Shown piece by piece: positions 16,156 to 23,569 of a stretch of 64,000 bases of DNA (its first letter is position 1; each line of letters opens with the position of its first letter). Source of the DNA: SHVO01 sp050250575 (GTDB lineage Bacteria > Pseudomonadota > Alphaproteobacteria > Rhodospirillales > Rhodospirillaceae); contig JBFWOJ010000008.1 in NCBI GenBank assembly GCA_050250575.1, positions 114,644-178,643 on the forward strand. The letters are read 5' to 3'. Position numbers and translations under genes: made by a program. The notes below the pieces were generated by a model. That model searched no databases, was not told the origin of the DNA, and worked only from the letters and a program-made list of their open reading frames with translations.

Positions 16156-16245
16156 CCGGTTGCGACTGCGGCGGTGGGCATCCCGCCGCTTGGCTAAGAG
16201 CGCGTCGCGCACTCCCGCGGGGAAAGGAGGAACCCCGCATTCCAG

Positions 16246-16260
16246 GCGAACGCCGTTCGC
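16246..16260. repeat. Element palindrome, copy 1
   Basis: GCGAACGCCGTTCGC, perfect. It ends 2 bp from the TAG stop of the minus-strand coiled-coil gene (16263-16856). Confidence 0.9.
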
Positions 16261-16262
16261 GT

Positions 16263-16856
16263 CTAGGCGGCGGCGAACATATCCCCCGGACCGTGGTGAT
16301 GGCGGCCGGACCAATAGAAGCTATGCGGCCGACGTAGTGACGGCAGCTCGGCGAGCTGCCAGAAGCAATGCCAGCCTTTTGTCGGATCCTCCGGCAGGCG
16401 CGCGGCCGCGCACAGGACGCGTTCTACGCCGGGCAGTTTTTCGGCGGCGAGGGCCCGGCAGTCTTCCTCATCCTGCTTGAACGCGGCCAGCTCGGCGGCG
16501 ATCTCCCTCATCTTCGCCTCGAGCGCCGGCGCCCGCGCAGCCAGGGCCGCCGACTTTTTTTCCTGCGCCTCGACCCGCGCCCGGTTCGCCGCGACCGTCT
16601 CTTTGCGCTCCTGCTCCTGCAGCGCGATCTCCAGCGGCTGAATCAGCTTTTGACGCGTCCGCAGTGTATCCTGCAGCTTCTGGTGCTTCTGGGACCAGGT
16701 GCGCAAGGCGTTCTCGCCATCGGCCGCCGCGGCCATTTCTTCGGCGGCGTGAGCGTCCACCTCCGCCTTTGCTTCCGCTGCTGCGGCCCGGGCCGCCTCC
16801 AGCGCCGTTCGCAGGTCGGCCGCCGATCGGCCGACGTACCGCTCTAAGAATTTCAT
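16263..16856 (-). CDS. Coiled-coil protein
   Basis: 197 residues, with GGAG about 10 bases before the ATG. Residues about 15-140 are a nearly continuous Ala/Glu/Lys-rich coiled coil (ALEAARAAAAEAKAEVDAHA and onward), followed by a Cys-containing and Trp/His-rich tail (HCFWQLAELP...YWSGRHHHG). In phages, such proteins between structural genes can be scaffolds or tail chaperones, but no sequence motif proves this. The stop is 2 bp from palindrome copy 1. Confidence 0.7.
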   Translation of the reverse strand: MKFLERYVGRSAADLRTALEAARAAAAEAKAEVDAHAAEEMAAAADGENALRTWSQKHQKLQDTLRTRQKLIQPLEIALQEQERKETVAANRARVEAQEKKSAALAARAPALEAKMREIAAELAAFKQDEEDCRALAAEKLPGVERVLCAAARLPEDPTKGWHCFWQLAELPSLRRPHSFYWSGRHHHGPGDMFAAA

Positions 16857-16914
16857 GTTTTGCTTTCTCCTTTGCTATCGCCGGTCACAATGACCGGCCT
16901 TCGATAAACTCGCG

Positions 16915-17229
16915 TCAGCCCATGACAGTGCGACGAGCTCCGACGGCGGGCTTGAGGGCGCGCTCCAAATCTTCGAAAGCTCGCAGGGCCTGCAGCAACT
17001 GATCCTCGCTGATCTCAGGCAAGGGAAGCGCGATCTGGGCTAGCGGGGCGCCTGGCTCGGACGGCATACGGTTGAAAGCGCGCACCCGCCGGCGCGCGTC
17101 GCGCAGACGTGCGAAGGCGGCGTTCATCTGCGGAAAATTCCAGATGACGCGCAGCATGCTATCGACCGCCAGCCGGCTCGCGCCGACAGTGGCTTCGCGG
17201 ACGTCGAGAACCTCACGCCGGGACAGCAT
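16915..17229 (-). CDS. Hypothetical protein following the tail-like gene
   Basis: 104 residues, helical, ATG directly abutting the upstream TAA (TAAATG), so the two are translated as a unit. It contains RLRDARRRVRAFNRMPSEPG and a C-terminal helix (SEDQLLQALRAFEDLERAL). No family recognised; a phage structural accessory is plausible from context only. Confidence 0.65.
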   Translation of the reverse strand: MLSRREVLDVREATVGASRLAVDSMLRVIWNFPQMNAAFARLRDARRRVRAFNRMPSEPGAPLAQIALPLPEISEDQLLQALRAFEDLERALKPAVGARRTVMG

Positions 17230-17898
17230 TTAGCGGTCCCCCGTGCTGATGCCAGCGCCAAATTCGCGGCGCATCCGGGCATCCTCTTTCAGAAAGAAAC
17301 GCTGCAAATCGGCGGAAACCTTCTGCAGGCTTTCGCGATGCGCGCGGTCTGGATCAAGGCGCTGCTGGCGCCTGGTCATTCGTACAAGGACGTACATGAG
17401 CACGCCGGCGCCACGATAGTTTTTCTCCGTCGTCACAAGATAGGCTCGATCCTCGCTCTTCGAACGAATGAACGTGAATTTGTGTCCAGTCTCGCTGGGC
17501 TGCGCGCGGCGCTGACCGCCGCGGCCGGAAACCCAGGGTGCGTTTTTGGTCGGAATTGCCAGCCACTTTTTATTTGCTGCGTGCACTACCTCCGAACGGC
17601 TGTACAACTCGAGGAGGTCGATAGCGGTCGTGCGACGGCCGTGCGAACGCTGGTAGCGCGCTTTCGAATACACCCTCACCGTTGTTTTCATCGAGTTTCC
17701 GCGCGGGGGGTTCGACTGGAGTTTGATGGCCCCTTTCAGCTGATCAGCGTCGCCAAAGTTCTGGCGGATCTGCCTCTGGATGCCCTCCTTGGTGCGTTTG
17801 GCGGCCGCCCGCACCGTCATGGTATGTATCTTAGCCAGCGCTCGTGCGTCAGCTTTCATCCACTCTTCAAGGTTACCTCGAATCGCGACCTTAAACAT
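17230..17898 (-). CDS. Phage-like protein, DUF6441 / tail-completion type
   Basis: 222 residues from the ATG at 17898, where MFKVAIRGNLEEWM begins the conserved part; upstream in-frame sequence looks non-coding. It has a basic helical N-terminus (TVRAAAKRTKEGIQRQIRQNF), then a beta-rich region with GRRTTAIDLLELYSRS and WLAIPTKNAPWVSGRGG. It resembles the DUF6441 proteins of alphaproteobacterial prophages that sit between head and tail genes; this is recognition from memory and would need a profile search. Neighbours are abutting. Confidence 0.6.
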   Translation of the reverse strand: MFKVAIRGNLEEWMKADARALAKIHTMTVRAAAKRTKEGIQRQIRQNFGDADQLKGAIKLQSNPPRGNSMKTTVRVYSKARYQRSHGRRTTAIDLLELYSRSEVVHAANKKWLAIPTKNAPWVSGRGGQRRAQPSETGHKFTFIRSKSEDRAYLVTTEKNYRGAGVLMYVLVRMTRRQQRLDPDRAHRESLQKVSADLQRFFLKEDARMRREFGAGISTGDR

Positions 17899-18076
17899 GG
17901 TGCCTACGTGTCCTCGATTGTATGGGCCGGTAAAGTGCCAGCCGGCGCGAGATCCTGAACTCGATGCCAGCGCACAGTCGATGTGGATGATCAGCTGATC
18001 CTGTCCGGGACGGCGAGTGGGGGAGCTGGGATCGGCCTCTCGGCGCGGGCAGGCTGGGGTAGCGTGGCATGAGCGC

Positions 18077-18331
18077 CTACCCCACTTCCTCAAGAACTTC
18101 GAACAGCGCCCGGTCGACGAGATCGAGCGCCGAGATCGTGAACGTCATGCCGCCCATGACCGGCCATGTCCGCGTGAACTCATGGCGACCGGCGCCCAGC
18201 GCGCGGATAAAGGGCTGCAGCTTGTGCAAGGTCTTCTCGTCCGGCTCAGAAATCACGATGCCGGCGCGCAGCCGCGGGCCACCGGCGACGTCGACCACAT
18301 GCGGTTTTTGTGTGCGGACTCGTATGAACAT
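18077..18331 (-). CDS. Small hypothetical phage-like protein
   Basis: 84 residues, predicted beta-rich (MFIRVRTQKPHVVDVAGG; FTISALDLVDRALFEVLEEVG). A GGGGG-containing site lies just upstream of the ATG, and palindrome copy 2 is 15 bp further up. It lies between the S49 protease and the tail-like gene. No family recognised. Confidence 0.6.
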   Translation of the reverse strand: MFIRVRTQKPHVVDVAGGPRLRAGIVISEPDEKTLHKLQPFIRALGAGRHEFTRTWPVMGGMTFTISALDLVDRALFEVLEEVG

Positions 18332-18346
18332 GCCAGGCCCCCGGAA

Positions 18347-18361
18347 GCGAACGGCGTTCGC
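18347..18361. repeat. Element palindrome, copy 2
   Basis: GCGAACGGCGTTCGC, perfect. Its last base is part of the TAG stop codon of the S49 protease gene (minus). Confidence 0.9.
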
Positions 18362-19458
18362 TATCGAACAACGGCGCCGCGGCCGTGGACGTTCGCTTTG
18401 CCCTTCAACTCCGCGTCGGTATAAGCCGCAAAAGCCTCAAAGCGGCCGAACTCGCGGTGAAGGCTCGGCGTCGAATCCCACTGCGCCTTGGCATAGGCGC
18501 GGATCTCTTCGGCGCTGGCTTTCGGTCCAGGCCCCGTCACTGTCGCTGCGGGCGACGGTCCGGTCGGCGCCGCGGCCCGTCCGGTTTTCAAGTGCTCGGC
18601 GAACTCAGCAAACGTCTGCGAGGAAGGCTGCACGGCATCGATGAAGCCGGCGCGCAGGGCGTCGTCCGCGGTGAAGCACCGCGCTTCGGTGCCGATCACG
18701 GCCTTCTGGCTGAGCTTCCGGCCACGCGCGACGGTTTCCGTAAAGATGTTGTACGCGCTGTTGACCTCGTCCTGCAGCTCGTCACGAACGCCAGGCGGCA
18801 GCGGCTGGAAGGGGTTGCCGTCGACCTTGTGGGCGCCGGCATGAATCAGGGTGACCGCAACGCCTTCGCGCTCGAGCGCACCGGAATAGTCCGCGTGCAT
18901 CACAACCACCCCGACCGACCCGACGCCGCCCGTGCGCGGCATGACGACGCGGTGCGCCTGGCTGGCCAGACAGTAGGCGGCGCTATACGCGGCCTCGTCG
19001 GCGATCGCCCAGATCGGCTTAACCGCACGGAAGACATGAATTTTGTCGGCCAGATCGAAGCACCCGGCCACCTCGCCGCCGTGGCTATGGATGTCGAGAA
19101 CGATGCCGCGGACGTTCGGATCGTTCACGGCGTCACTGACTTGGCGCTCGATTCCGTCGTACCCGGTCATTCCTGATTCGGGATAGATGCTGCCGAGCTT
19201 GTGCGTCAGCGACCCCATCACCTCGATCACGGCAATTCCCGTACCCGGCACCTGCGCAAACGATTGTCCGCTGCGATAGCTGTAGTGCCCGACCGCGGTC
19301 AGCTGTCCGAGCGGCGTCGACGCCCGGCCTTCGATCAGCGCGCCGGTGATACCTTCGCGCCTAGTGAGATAGCCCAGGTAGTAACGTGCCATCTCCGGCG
19401 TCGCGAGCAGCGGACGGTTCACGAGGCGAGAGAGAAGACTACCGGAATGATGCCGCAT
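18361..19458 (-). CDS. Phage S49-family (SppA/protease C-like) serine peptidase
   Basis: 365 residues, AAGGA before the ATG. Phage members process the capsid/portal during head maturation, often with a scaffold encoded in the same frame. Core fold: IAVIEVMGSL, VRGIVLDIHSHGGEVAG (family usually SPGG, here SHGG), then the nucleophile Ser159 in DEAAYSAAYCLAS. Next come GGVGSVGVVVMHADYS and the GAHKVDGNPFQPL segment holding Lys211, a candidate general base. The C-terminal ~100 residues are low-complexity, as in scaffold fusions. The capsid, portal and terminase genes expected next to it are missing. Confidence 0.88.
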   Translation of the reverse strand: MRHHSGSLLSRLVNRPLLATPEMARYYLGYLTRREGITGALIEGRASTPLGQLTAVGHYSYRSGQSFAQVPGTGIAVIEVMGSLTHKLGSIYPESGMTGYDGIERQVSDAVNDPNVRGIVLDIHSHGGEVAGCFDLADKIHVFRAVKPIWAIADEAAYSAAYCLASQAHRVVMPRTGGVGSVGVVVMHADYSGALEREGVAVTLIHAGAHKVDGNPFQPLPPGVRDELQDEVNSAYNIFTETVARGRKLSQKAVIGTEARCFTADDALRAGFIDAVQPSSQTFAEFAEHLKTGRAAAPTGPSPAATVTGPGPKASAEEIRAYAKAQWDSTPSLHREFGRFEAFAAYTDAELKGKANVHGRGAVVR

Positions 19459-19469
19459 TGGCCTGATCC

Positions 19470-19883
19470 TTAATTCAACGATGCGTGCTGTGGCAGCCGC
19501 CGCGTCGCATCCGCGGCATTGAAAATAGTACGCACCCAGTCACCTGCGCGCAGGGTTCCGAGGTCGAAGCGTGCGTAACCAAGCGGCAGCAGCTGCCAGA
19601 GGTTCGGCCGGCCGCCCGGCGCGCGCATCAGAGCGGGCGACTGCCCACCGAGCCGCAACGTGAACGTCGCGACTGTCTCGCCGTTCTCACGTATTTCGAG
19701 CTGCGGACCACTGAGCGTGATAGTCGTCTCGCCCAACAGAACTTCGACCACCGCGTCGCTGTGATTCGCGGCCGGCGGCAGCAGCCGAAGGCAGTCGCCA
19801 ACGATGACGCCGGCGAGGGTTTCCGCGCCGACGCTTTTTTCGTCGAATACGGTGCAGGAAATGGTGTGCGGAGAGTCGGTCAT
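19470..19883 (-). CDS. Hypothetical beta-rich phage-like protein
   Basis: 137 residues, AAGGA 8 bases before the ATG, 11 bp upstream of the S49 gene in the same operon. Predicted mostly beta strands (VVEVLLGETTITLSGPQLEIRE). No family recognised; a head-decoration or head-tail connector role would fit the position but is not shown by sequence. Confidence 0.6.
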   Translation of the reverse strand: MTDSPHTISCTVFDEKSVGAETLAGVIVGDCLRLLPPAANHSDAVVEVLLGETTITLSGPQLEIRENGETVATFTLRLGGQSPALMRAPGGRPNLWQLLPLGYARFDLGTLRAGDWVRTIFNAADATRRLPQHASLN

Positions 19884-19916
19884 TTTGCGGTCCTTATACG
19901 CGGTGGTGATTGATTT

Positions 19917-20216
19917 TCATTGGCCGCGGCTCCCGCGGCGGCGGAACAGCCGTTGCATCCATGCAGACCGGTTAGCGCGGTCGAGGTGCCGATCGAGGCG
20001 CGGGGCGAGGTGCGGCGGCGGCGGTTCGTCGAGGGAAAGCCGCGCGAGTAGTGCGGTAAGTGGAGAAGTTGCGCACGGCGCCGAATCTAAGGGCCGAGTT
20101 TGCCGACGAGGACCTGCGACGATGGCGGCGCCGTGCGCTGTTGGTTGCCGGTCAGTCCGGCGGAAAGAAGCTGTCAAACCCATCTGTGCAGTTCCTCGAA
20201 GTCGGCGCGCAATCAT
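19917..20216 (-). CDS. Possible small basic protein
   Basis: 99 residues, very Arg/Pro-rich, ending WMQRLFRRRGSRGQ. GGAGG lies 9 bases before the ATG at 20216, which is the main support. Composition is close to what non-coding high-GC DNA gives, so it is uncertain. Confidence 0.4.
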   Translation of the reverse strand: MIARRLRGTAQMGLTASFRRTDRQPTAHGAAIVAGPRRQTRPLDSAPCATSPLTALLARLSLDEPPPPHLAPRLDRHLDRANRSAWMQRLFRRRGSRGQ

Positions 20217-20251
20217 TCGCGCCGACCTCCGGTGACTGCAATTTCCGATAA

Positions 20252-20791
20252 TTAGTTATTGGCGGGTTTGTTGATGCCAGCTGATTTTAACCAAACTTCG
20301 ACCGTCTCGCGCTTTAACGCGTACGGCTTCTTGCGCCCTTTACCAACCGGTAGGTTTTTCGCCGCGGTTCTAAATTTTGGCAGAAGGGCTTTCATCGTCG
20401 TTTCGTAGTCGCCGAGATGACCTAACCTATCGCGAAATTTGTCGACTACCTTTTGACGGAATTCACGAGGGTAACCTTTGGGCCCGCCGCGCCCGATCGG
20501 TTGCCCAAGTTCGCCAAGGATATGTCCGAGAACGAGCGCTGGATCGATCAGGTGCCAGCGTTGCACGGGTATCCGTACTCCGCCCTTTGTCTTCACAACG
20601 CCAATAAGAAGGCTGTTCAAAAGTTTGATGGCTTGCTCGCCCTCGGCTGCGAGCTGCGCCCGCGTTTGCGCACGTTTATTGTCCGGTTTTTGTGATGCTC
20701 TGTGGCGGACCTTCCGCAGCTCCTCAGCGAGGCCGTTTAATCTCTCGCGGGCTTCGGCGACGGTTGGTAGTTCCCAAGGCTGGCGCGTCAT
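20252..20791 (-). CDS. Hypothetical protein coupled to the XRE repressor
   Basis: 179 residues. The ATG at 20791 overlaps the repressor stop as ATGA, so it is the second gene of an autoregulated pair. Lys/Arg-rich helical protein: an N-terminal helix (TVAEARERLNGLAEELRKV), then FRQKVVDKFRDRLGHLGDYETTM and a C-terminal segment (YALKRETVEVWLKSAGI) that looks like a small DNA-binding helix pair. Nucleic-acid binding is likely from charge only. No family recognised. Confidence 0.65.
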   Translation of the reverse strand: MTRQPWELPTVAEARERLNGLAEELRKVRHRASQKPDNKRAQTRAQLAAEGEQAIKLLNSLLIGVVKTKGGVRIPVQRWHLIDPALVLGHILGELGQPIGRGGPKGYPREFRQKVVDKFRDRLGHLGDYETTMKALLPKFRTAAKNLPVGKGRKKPYALKRETVEVWLKSAGINKPANN

Positions 20792-21051
20792 TTCCTTCGC
20801 TTCCTCAGCCGCACGCCGGCGCCGCCCCCGTTTTGCGGTATGAATTCGACGCCTTTCTTTTCCAGCGCTGACCTGATGGCGGCGATCGTCGACGCGCGGC
20901 CGGCGCACGCGCCCTCCATAAGCTCGAGGCGCTTGATTGTAGGCAGCGATACACCCGCCAGCCGTTCGAGTTCCGGCTGGTCGATGCGAAGCAAGGCGCG
21001 CGCCGCGCGGATTTGCTCGCCGGTCAGGCGGTCGTCATGGTCGTCGGCCAT
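20788..21051 (-). CDS. XRE-family repressor (Cro/CI-type HTH)
   Basis: 87 residues. The HTH is LRIDQPELERLAGVSLPTIKRLE, followed by IRSALEKKGVEFIPQNGGGAGVRLRKR, the usual tail of short alphaproteobacterial XRE regulators. The ATG at 21051 is chosen; a GTG at 21060 is possible. Operator O1 lies 3 bp before the ATG, so repression of its own transcript is expected. No ribosome site is visible, and the transcript may be leaderless. It is probably the immunity/maintenance switch of the element, divergent from the plus-strand small-gene operon. Confidence 0.88.
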   Translation of the reverse strand: MADDHDDRLTGEQIRAARALLRIDQPELERLAGVSLPTIKRLELMEGACAGRASTIAAIRSALEKKGVEFIPQNGGGAGVRLRKRRK

Positions 21052-21053
21052 TG

Positions 21054-21066
21054 ATACCACTGGTAT
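21054..21066. promoter_or_regulatory. Operator O1 of the XRE repressor
   Basis: ATACCACTGGTAT, a perfect 6+1+6 palindrome directly before the repressor ATG. Same half-sites as O2. Confidence 0.75.
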
Positions 21067-21089
21067 TGATTTATCCCAGGAGCCATATT

Positions 21090-21102
21090 ATACCAGTGGT
21101 AT
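21090..21102. promoter_or_regulatory. Operator O2 of the XRE repressor
   Basis: ATACCAGTGGTAT, a perfect 6+1+6 palindrome 36 bp (centre to centre) from O1. It stands before the plus-strand gene at 21131, in an AT-rich intergenic stretch suited to divergent promoters. Confidence 0.75.
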
Positions 21103-21130
21103 TAATTTGCAAACGGCTCGAAGGTTAACA

Positions 21131-21445
21131 ATGCCCAACGACCTTTTCAGCTCAGCGCTGGACAAACTGCAGGGTTATTCGCGAGCTGCACCGCGGCGGC
21201 TGCGCGATCGCTTCCCCCCGCTGTCGGCGTTAGAGCGCGAAGCCCTGCATGCCTTGCTCGCCAATGCCGACGTACAGGAAAGTCCCTCGGGCCCTGTGAT
21301 CGTGGCGCCGGTTACTGAGCACCAGCTGCGGATCCTCGAGATCGTCACCGCCATGATTGAGGACCTAGAGGATTTTGACGACAACGACCACAACCACGAA
21401 GCCCAATCGGTGGATGAATTCCAATCGGTGGATGAATTCCTATGA
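21131..21445 (+). CDS. Small acidic-tailed protein, first gene of the divergent operon
   Basis: 104 residues, AAGG about 7 bases before the ATG. The N-terminal half is helical (LDKLQGYSRAAPRRLRDRFP, LSALEREALHALLANA); the C-terminus is strongly acidic and ends with a duplicated hexapeptide QSVDEF-QSVDEF made by an 18-bp tandem repeat. It is controlled from the O1/O2 region. The stop overlaps the next start (ATGA). No family recognised; early regulatory or anti-host function is possible from position. Confidence 0.7.
   Translation: MPNDLFSSALDKLQGYSRAAPRRLRDRFPPLSALEREALHALLANADVQESPSGPVIVAPVTEHQLRILEIVTAMIEDLEDFDDNDHNHEAQSVDEFQSVDEFL
21403..21438 (+). repeat. Two tandem 18-bp copies at the end of the 21131 gene
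   Basis: CCAATCGGTGGATGAATT occurs twice head to tail, identical, followed by two more matching bases. In frame, adding six residues. Confidence 0.95.
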
Positions 21446-21813
21446 ATTCCGCTGAGATCATCCGCTTCCCCGGATCGCCCGCCCTCGACGTGCGCGCCGC
21501 GGCGCGCCGGCCGCGTAAGCGCCAGCAGCTGCCGGCGATCGCCGCCGCGCTCGCCACCTTGAACGATGCCGGCCAGGCGGCCGAACGCGCGCGCCGCGAC
21601 AAGGACCGCGCCGCCGGCGTGGAGTTCGACGCCGAGACGGTCGCGTTGCGCGCCCTCGAGGCGATCGCCGCCACGCCGGCCGCGACGGCGGCCGAACTTG
21701 CCGCGAAGCTCGAGGCCCTGTTTGTGCGCCTGGCGCCGCTCGCCGGCGACAGGGGGCCGCTGCCGCCCCTGATCGCATCCCTTCGCGCCGACGCCGAGCG
21801 GCTGCTGCGGTAG
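21442..21813 (+). CDS. Hypothetical Ala-rich helical protein
   Basis: 123 residues. ATG overlaps the upstream stop by 4 bases. Basic N-terminus (RAAARRPRKRQQLP), then long Ala/Leu/Glu helices (ATPAATAAELAAKLEALFVR). No motif recognised. Confidence 0.6.
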   Translation: MNSAEIIRFPGSPALDVRAAARRPRKRQQLPAIAAALATLNDAGQAAERARRDKDRAAGVEFDAETVALRALEAIAATPAATAAELAAKLEALFVRLAPLAGDRGPLPPLIASLRADAERLLR

Positions 21814-21970
21814 TTTCGTTCGGACGGGCCGCGCGACCACCTCGGGCGTCCGCTGTATCGACGTACCTCCCGGGCGTTATGGCGGAGGTCGAGGCAATCA
21901 TCGAACGTCGAACGAGAAGCGGTAAAGCTACCTCGTGGCGATAGTTCCAAAAATCTTTTAAAATCCCCGC

Positions 21971-22297
21971 GTGGTTTCCCGAATCAAGAACAAGATCACC
22001 GGCGAGATGTCACAGAGCGAAGCCGCGCGCCGGCTGCGGCTTAGCGTTGGCACCTTGAAGAAATATTTCCGCCTGTTCGGCGGCGTCGACCGCAGCGGAC
22101 GGCCGCTCTACCGCCGGGAAGGGGATGCGTGGAATGCGCCCTGGTGGATCTCCGAAACGCAGCTCCGCGAGATCTGGGGGATGCTGCCCTCGAGCGCCCG
22201 GCGTCCGCTGCGCGGCCCTGACCCCCATGAGCGCGACTTGACGGTCGAGGAGTTTCTGGCCCGCGCCGGCGAGCTGCTCGGCCGGTCCGGCCGTTAG
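21971..22297 (+). CDS. Small HTH protein
   Basis: 108 residues, GTG start, or possibly ATG at 22007; neither has a clear ribosome site. The segment MSQSEAARRLRLSVGTLKKYFRLFGG is a helix-turn-helix of the kind seen in excisionases and small terminase subunits. The C-terminus contains ERDLTVEEFLARAGELL. It is third in the divergent operon, 157 bp after the previous gene. DNA binding is inferred from the HTH; target unknown. Confidence 0.65.
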   Translation: MVSRIKNKITGEMSQSEAARRLRLSVGTLKKYFRLFGGVDRSGRPLYRREGDAWNAPWWISETQLREIWGMLPSSARRPLRGPDPHERDLTVEEFLARAGELLGRSGR

Positions 22298-22316
22298 CCC
22301 CTGAATCGCTGGCCCT

Positions 22317-22604
22317 TCAATAGATCACCTGTTCCACGTCCTTCGCCGGCGCCGTCGGCGCGTCCTGGAATTCATGCCGGCAGTGTTTGCATATCCTCGC
22401 TGCGGCCAGCACACGCTCGGCGCACATCGGGCAGGCTTTCGTCGGCGCGGTGCCGACGGTGCCGGGCGGAAGCGCGATCAGGATGATGATCGCAAGCGGA
22501 ACCGCCGCGCAGATTAGGAACCATAGGCCGCCGTGGCGGTGCTTCCGGTCGGCCAAGACCCCGCCCGTGAGCGCGACGATGATCCATATGGCGATCCATT
22601 CCAT
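22317..22604 (-). CDS. Zinc-ribbon membrane protein
   Basis: 95 residues, GGGAGG just before the ATG. Two membrane segments (about 3-18 and 27-46), then a cytoplasmic zinc ribbon CPMCAERVLAAARICKHC with two CxxC pairs, and an acidic tail. Small 2TM-plus-ribbon proteins occur among phage and satellite cargo, but no function can be given. It is the first minus-strand cargo gene next to palindrome copy 3. Confidence 0.75.
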   Translation of the reverse strand: MEWIAIWIIVALTGGVLADRKHRHGGLWFLICAAVPLAIIILIALPPGTVGTAPTKACPMCAERVLAAARICKHCRHEFQDAPTAPAKDVEQVIY

Positions 22605-22655
22605 GAGGCCTCCCAGGTCCCGCGTCCCGCGAATATAGCGTAGTCCGGCAGGGAG

Positions 22656-22670
22656 GCGAACGGCGTTCGC
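22656..22670. repeat. Element palindrome, copy 3
   Basis: GCGAACGGCGTTCGC, perfect, in the gap between the zinc-ribbon gene and the 22721 gene, 50 bp after the latter's stop. It is followed one base later by CTA, as if a stop codon had once stood there. Confidence 0.9.
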
Positions 22671-22720
22671 CCTACTTGTTCAGAATTGGAACCCGGCTAG
22701 CTTACGACCGTTCACAGCCC

Positions 22721-23467
22721 TTACGTCTCTGCTGTCGAGTCCGGCGTATGCCTTGCCTCAGCGGCGAGGTCCGCAACAACTCGCGCGGCCGCCTCGGCAT
22801 CGGTCGGTATTTTGATCTCAATCGGGAGGCTACCGTAGATCGACCTGGCCGTCTCGATCGCTTGTCGGACACCTTGGTCGGCCGAAATCAGCGCCGGCAT
22901 AAAAGCAGGTAGGCCGGTAAGGAACCATTGCCAGTTCCCGCTGTCGCGGCATTGCCGCAGCGCTTGTTTGAAAAGGCCCGCGTGATGCTCAACCAGGCTG
23001 AGCGGCATTAAGAGAACGGCGCCGGATTCTGCCGCCGCTATCAGTTCGAACTCTTCGACGGCCATGCGAAGCTGGTCAGGAAGCTCGATCGTGAGGTCGG
23101 TCTCAAAACGCGAAATCATTTCCCACGCGGATGGCTTTACGCCCGCGCTCATGATCAGGCGAAACAACATCAGAGCACGCTCGAGCTCGGCCTTGAGACG
23201 TAGCATTGCCGGGTACGTGTAGATGATCAGGCCGCGCAGGCGGCGGCGATCGCGCTCGTCATCGCGGGCAACTTCGTCGTTTTTGATCTTAGTCGGGATC
23301 CATACCGCCGCCGCGACGGCACCGAGGGTGCCTACGACTTGAAGCAATACCATCACGTCATTGAACGGCGCACCCCCGCGCGTAGCTTCTGACAGCGCGT
23401 AACCAACGGCGCCCGCTGACAACAACAAAGCCAGGAGCAGTCCGTCCGCCACTCTGAATGCCATCAT
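22721..23467 (-). CDS. Cargo membrane protein A (two TM segments, helical cytoplasmic domain)
   Basis: 248 residues, AAGGGGG before the ATG. Membrane segments at about 8-25 and 38-58, then a basic cluster (DDERDRRRLRG) and about 170 helical cytoplasmic residues. No enzyme motif is visible. The layout, two N-terminal helices plus a large helical domain, resembles that of the gene at 25647, though sequence similarity is not obvious. Such anchored helical proteins occur as effectors or partners in anti-phage systems (inference). Confidence 0.65.
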   Translation of the reverse strand: MMAFRVADGLLLALLLSAGAVGYALSEATRGGAPFNDVMVLLQVVGTLGAVAAAVWIPTKIKNDEVARDDERDRRRLRGLIIYTYPAMLRLKAELERALMLFRLIMSAGVKPSAWEMISRFETDLTIELPDQLRMAVEEFELIAAAESGAVLLMPLSLVEHHAGLFKQALRQCRDSGNWQWFLTGLPAFMPALISADQGVRQAIETARSIYGSLPIEIKIPTDAEAAARVVADLAAEARHTPDSTAET

Positions 23468-23548
23468 GAAACCCCCTTGTCCCGCCGTGGTCGAATCATC
23501 TGTGAAGCGCCGACGAACCAGCGACGGATCGCGATCGGGAGAGGACAG

Positions 23549-23563
23549 GCGAACGCCGTTCGC
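23549..23563. repeat. Element palindrome, copy 4
   Basis: GCGAACGCCGTTCGC, perfect. It ends 6 bp from the TAG stop of the minus-strand gene at 23570. Confidence 0.9.
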
Positions 23564-23569
23564 TCCGAT

